Positions 60,187 through 64,000 of a stretch of DNA of 64,000 nt are shown here, piece by piece. Origin of the DNA: Amphimedon queenslandica (Eukaryota; Porifera; Demospongiae; Haplosclerida; Niphatidae); contig NW_003546298.1 of the NCBI RefSeq assembly GCF_000090795.2, positions 65,827 to 129,826 of the forward strand, given 5' to 3'. How positions within the stretch are numbered: the first letter of the stretch is position 1; every line of letters begins with the position of its first letter. The position numbers were made by a program, and so were the translations under genes. A model generated the notes under the pieces. That model did not search any database and had not been told where the DNA came from. It worked only from the letters and a program-made list of their open reading frames with translations.

Positions 60187-61529
60187 AGCATGCTCATTTT
60201 TTTAATTTGCCATTTTTTATGTATACCTTTTTGATTATTTTAGCAAAGTACTATACATAGGCATTAGTAGTGTTGTATCAATGATTTTTTATTGGCATAA
60301 AATTGTTACATGTATTGTAACATTGCTGGTGAAATCACATGTCCAGTTATCGAGTCATACTTTAGGCTTGAGATTAGGAGTGTCTATGTCTCATGTTGTC
60401 CTCTTCACTTTTGCTTATGCTGCTGATGGATTTTTTGCTCATTTTAAAAGAAATGCACCATTTTTATAATGGACTAACTCTGGGCTGCTATGACAGGTTC
60501 CTGCACATTGATGAAACTAAATATTCATTAAGCCACTTGTTGCTTTTATGCACTTGTTTTAACCATCATTGTGTTCTACTAAGTCTATTATTAATTACAG
60601 GCAAAGTTCAGTTGAAGTTTGAATAAAAATTGTATGTAAAGTGACTGGTAATTGCTGCTATTCTAACCCTTAAGGAAGGCTAATGATTTACTCGCTTTTT
60701 CACCTTTGCTGTATAGGGATCAAGCTGTTTTGTGAATTGTAAATTAAAAATATTATGCTGAATTGATCTGACTTGGCCTCAGTTTTGTACTTGCTACAGT
60801 TAGAAGCTTATACCGTATAGTGGGTATATTTTATCTGGAAAAATGTTTGTTCTAAGCAGGATTAGAAATTTTCGTTCGTTTTATTTTCCTTCTAAGCAGC
60901 CATTTTGTACATGTGGCATTGAGGAAACACCTTTTTTGTTTGGAAAATATTTGTTCCACAAGGAATGAGAACGAAAAGAACGAAATTAAACCCTGACGGA
61001 ATATACCCGCTATACGGTAGTAGAAAGAGCAGGACTACTTAGATGGGGTAATTTTGACCCTGGCACCATGCTGCTCATGGATTTCTCATTCCTTTATGTG
61101 GAGGGACAGGATAGTGCCAGGAATAGCTCCAACTTACTCTTTAGATCTTACTTTAATTTTTATCATGATTTTGTTAAGTGCGTCATGCCATTATATCACA
61201 TCCAGTAATGAAACTGTGATATGTACTTGTACTTATACTTGTATTTTATGATTATCCATTTATTTGGACTTGCTAATCAATTGATCTCACCTCTTAATGT
61301 TGTTCCTAGCACATTATAATCATACATATATATTCATGAATTTGAAAATTTTGTAATCAATGCTTTTATAAAAATAAGTGTTATTGTAAAGTGTCTTTGT
61401 TATATTCATGTAGGCTTAGTAATTTTCATTTGCATCAATCAATAATGCTATTGTAGTGCTTTATGAATAAAGTCACTTACATGTAGCTTAAGCGAGGCAA
61501 AGGCAAGCTTTTGTAGCTTCTGAAACAAC
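60187..61529. other. Intergenic, with a GPCR C-terminal scrap
   Basis: 60345-60430 resembles the end of the GPCR frame (AGTCATACTTTAGGCTTGAG). 60385-60550 recurs near the window end (63810-63975). A MITE-like element lies at 60811-61019. No intact gene. Confidence 0.5.
60811..61019. mobile_element. MITE-like element in the GPCR array
   Basis: Ends TACCGTATAGTGGGTATATT and AATATACCCGCTATACGGTA are complementary with one mismatch. 209 bp. Inner arms TTTTCGTTCGTTTT and AACGAAAAGAACGAAA continue the fold. Non-coding. Confidence 0.8.
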
Positions 61530-62451
61530 ATGAATTTTAGCATGGAAAGCAACTCTACGTTTAGTGAGGAGTTCAGTGGTCCAGCAGTAGCAGCAGTTTT
61601 TACTGTTGAGATGATACTAGCTCTGATAGCTAATGGTGTGGTACTATCTATCACACTCTATCAAAGGAAGTCCTTGAAACAATCATCAACAATATTCTTC
61701 ACTTCTCTCATACTGGCACATCTTGTATTGAATCTACTCTACCTACCTCTTTTCATCATTGGATTAGCTGCTGGTGAGTGGATCTTTGGTAGTACAGATG
61801 AGGAAAAGAGAGGGACATGTTACTTTGGTGCTTTTATTTTTTGGTGGATGGTACTAGTCATATCATTGACACTAGCTGCTATATCATTTGATCGGTTTCT
61901 CTTTATTGTCAAACCACATCTTCACAAGCGGTTCATGAGACCCTGGGTAGCACTGACCCTCACCATTGCTATCTGGATACTGTCTGCTGTATTGAGCATT
62001 GTTCATCTCTTTGGGTTTCGCTTGTATATTGATATTTGTCTTTCATCAACCGCTGACATTGGCTTTGTTGTTTATATCATTCTTTTATCAGCTATTGTAC
62101 TTGGAATAATATTTGTCACTTCTTTTTGGACCTTTTTTTTTCACTAGAAGGTTCTTTAAAGATCAGTCAGTGATAGCAGGAGAGAGTGTGTATGCCTCAA
62201 AGAAGAAGAGACTCTTTGGAATATTTGGATGCATGCTACTCATTTATTGGGCATGCCTTGTGCCTGGTGTCATCTACTTCCTACTTCATCTGTTTATAGT
62301 TGATGTGCCAATATGGCTTAACTTATTTGTTACTACTTGTTTCCTCTTCATTACAATAGCTAATCCTGTTATCCAGTCATACTTCAGGCCTGAGATAAAG
62401 AGTTTTCTTACTTCACTTTGCCCATTTCTCTTTGCTTGTGTTTGCTGCTAA
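61530..62451 (+). pseudogene. GPCR copy 4, one frameshift from intact
   Basis: From ATG 61530 (or 61542) the frame matches the intact copy through TM5 to TSFWTFFFH, then stops at TAG. It resumes one base later as TRRFFKDQSVIAGES and runs through TM6-TM7 (ANPVIQSYFRPEIKS) to the TAA at 62449-62451. The break lies in a run of nine T at 62133-62141, where the intact copy has TTTTGTTT, one base shorter. A homopolymer sequencing error would restore a whole receptor; a true insertion makes a recent pseudogene. TM2 SLILAHLVLN and DRF are as in the intact copy; here TM7 keeps NP. Confidence 0.8.
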
Positions 62452-64000
62452 GACCCACTGGCTGAATGTTTATTCATTATCACCATTTTGTTATACTTTT
62501 GTTGTAATTATTTTTACATTGTCATCAGTATCTGTGCATGTATAATCATGACATTATTTATACTCTGCGCCTTTGAAACCTATTCAAATACTAGATCAGA
62601 ATATAAACACTTAAGGATCAGTGAGCATTCCCAATTTCATATAGCGCAGAATAGACCCATGAAGGGAAGAGACATTAGCGGGCTGTGAGGAAGAGTTAGG
62701 ATGAGGGCAGTAACTTTCATTACAGATGACCTCATTGTGACCATATAGACATGCAATGATTCAGAGTCATGTCTCTCCTACAGTATTTGCTTTCTTTTTC
62801 AAGCTCTCTTTCCTTCTTGCACATTTTTTTATTGAGTATTTGCTTTCTTTTTCAAGCTCTCTTTCCTTCTTGCACATTCTTTTATTTTTGGGCCATTTGT
62901 TCCTCTTTTAAAGCCTTCACTATCCTTCAATGGGGGACTGGTGATTATTATTTGAAACCAAAAAGGTGCAATAATTAGGAGTGCTGTATTTAGCGATATT
63001 TTTATGGAAGAGTATAAGCACAACCGAATTCATGTATATTAAAACAGTGATTGATATGTAACAGTAATTGAACTACTTTTGTTTGTATTTGATAATGGTG
63101 TGCAGTCCCATTGCCCCCATCCCTAAATGATGTGCCTGTGTGTTGTTGTTATGACTTGTTCCTGAAGCTGAATGTTTTCAGTTAACACTTTTATAAAAAT
63201 ATGTGTTATTGTAAAATGTCCTTATCATGAAACTTGTTATTGACTCATTTTAGTTAGTATTAATTGATCTGGTACATACTATTGCCAGCGTACATGTATA
63301 TCATAATATCTAACTATTAAGTTACTGTGATTGTTAGCAGCAAAAAACAAAAGTTATGTATCTGGATGTTTTTAGTAAAAAGAGTTTTTTTATCTTTATG
63401 TAGTATAAAAGATTTGATTTTAAGTTGGAAAGTAATTAGTTTATGTCTGTACTTAACTTTATCAACACATACATGTACAGGTACTTGCACATGTATTGAA
63501 ATTTTGGATTGGCTTTGTTGTATATTTTGCTCATTTATTAATTACTTTAATTGGGATACTTCTCTTTAAACCTACATGTAATGTTTTGCTAGAAAGTTCT
63601 GTCTGATGTTGTTGGCTTGTTTGTACTGTTTATGCTTACATACTGTAGTTTTGATTACTCTGCTTCGATTTTGTTGCTATTTCTGTTCATCAAGATCTTG
63701 ACATGTTACATCATTACTTCAGTGCAAGTAAAGAGGTCTTCTTATTTCAATCACCCAATTCATCCTTGTTACTAGCATATAGCTGTCATACAATCATCAT
63801 GTCTACAGAATTGTCTCATGTCGTCCTCTTCACTTTTGCTTATGCTGCTGATGAAATTTTTTGCTCATTTTAAAAGAAATGCACCATTTTTATAATGAAC
63901 TAACTTTGGGCTGTTATTACAGGTTCCTGCACATTGATCAAAATAAATATTCATTAAGCCACTTGTTGCTTTTATCCACTTGTTTAACCATGGGGATCCT
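62452..64000. other. GPCR array flank, repeats only
   Basis: 62658-62800 matches 55742-55895, 62770-62820 is followed by a direct repeat of itself (AGTATTTGCTTTCTTTTTCAAG), 63055-63690 matches 57410-58020, and 63810-63975 matches 60385-60550. No open gene is present, but these are flanks of GPCR units. Confidence 0.6.

Noticed and set aside
1-64000. tRNA, rRNA or CRISPR features
   Set aside because: No cloverleaf, rRNA core or regularly spaced repeat-spacer pattern was seen on either strand by eye; a covariance-model scan would be needed to exclude small RNAs.

Overview
The window is from a compact, AT-rich animal genome. Introns are short (mostly 45-400 bp) with GT/AG ends, genes lie close together, and all recognisable genes are metazoan. 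A sacsin-like giant gene, ankyrin/Death-fold multigenes, a local GPCR family and (ACATGT)n tracts together suggest a demosponge such as Amphimedon. That identification is inference from gene style; no species marker was tested. There are two assembly gaps (25573-25800 and 37352-37361).

Layout. 1-2744 (-): 5' end of a ZFYVE26/spastizin-like gene, leaving the window. 2936-3855 (+): a four-exon dCMP-deaminase-like gene whose catalytic Glu is Ile. 4654-8203 (+): Death-fold/ankyrin gene A, with a 2A-like motif behind a hydrophobic segment and an in-frame stop in the middle. 9530-13754 (+): an 11-exon large lipid transfer protein. 14005-14960: broken ankyrin copy D. 15720-16210: deaminase relic split by a small transposon. 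16687-29906 (-): sacsin-like chaperone gene with a gap and two apparent lesions. 30756-31347: a deleted hAT element with intact ends. 32484-36032 (-): intronless beta-helix, multi-membrane-span protein. 36010-38310: a near-identical duplication across a gap, with further deaminase relics. 38878-42376 (+): ankyrin gene B, the intact copy. 42740-44703 (-): COA7, with a foldback element in an intron. 44800-48745 (+): ankyrin gene C, with decayed 2A and splice donor. 49353-49877 (+): Tctex1 dynein light chain. 50294-52591 (-): COMMD9, eight exons. 52681-54291 (+): PPWD1, only the first five exons visible. 54976-62451 (+): rhodopsin-like GPCR cluster with one intact gene, one copy broken by a single frameshift and two decayed copies.

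The most unusual system is the ankyrin family. Genes A and B encode a short hydrophobic N-terminus ending in GDVELNPGP, the ribosome-skipping 2A core, followed by a Death-like domain, a conserved middle region and about a dozen ankyrin repeats. If the motif works, one mRNA would yield a membrane or secretory leader plus a free cytosolic Death/ankyrin protein, with a tethered fusion when skipping fails. Copy C has lost the key 2A residues and the exon-1 splice donor, copy A has a nonsense codon, and copy D is truncated. Deaminase-exon relics lie near several copies, so deaminase and ankyrin genes appear to have been duplicated together as one block.

Small inverted-repeat elements (TACCG...CGGTA type, a hAT derivative and a 0.9 kb foldback) have inserted into introns and relics across the window. 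Several gene pairs are head to head with under 200 bp between start codons (COMMD9/PPWD1, COA7/ankyrin C, ZFYVE26/deaminase), suggesting shared promoters.
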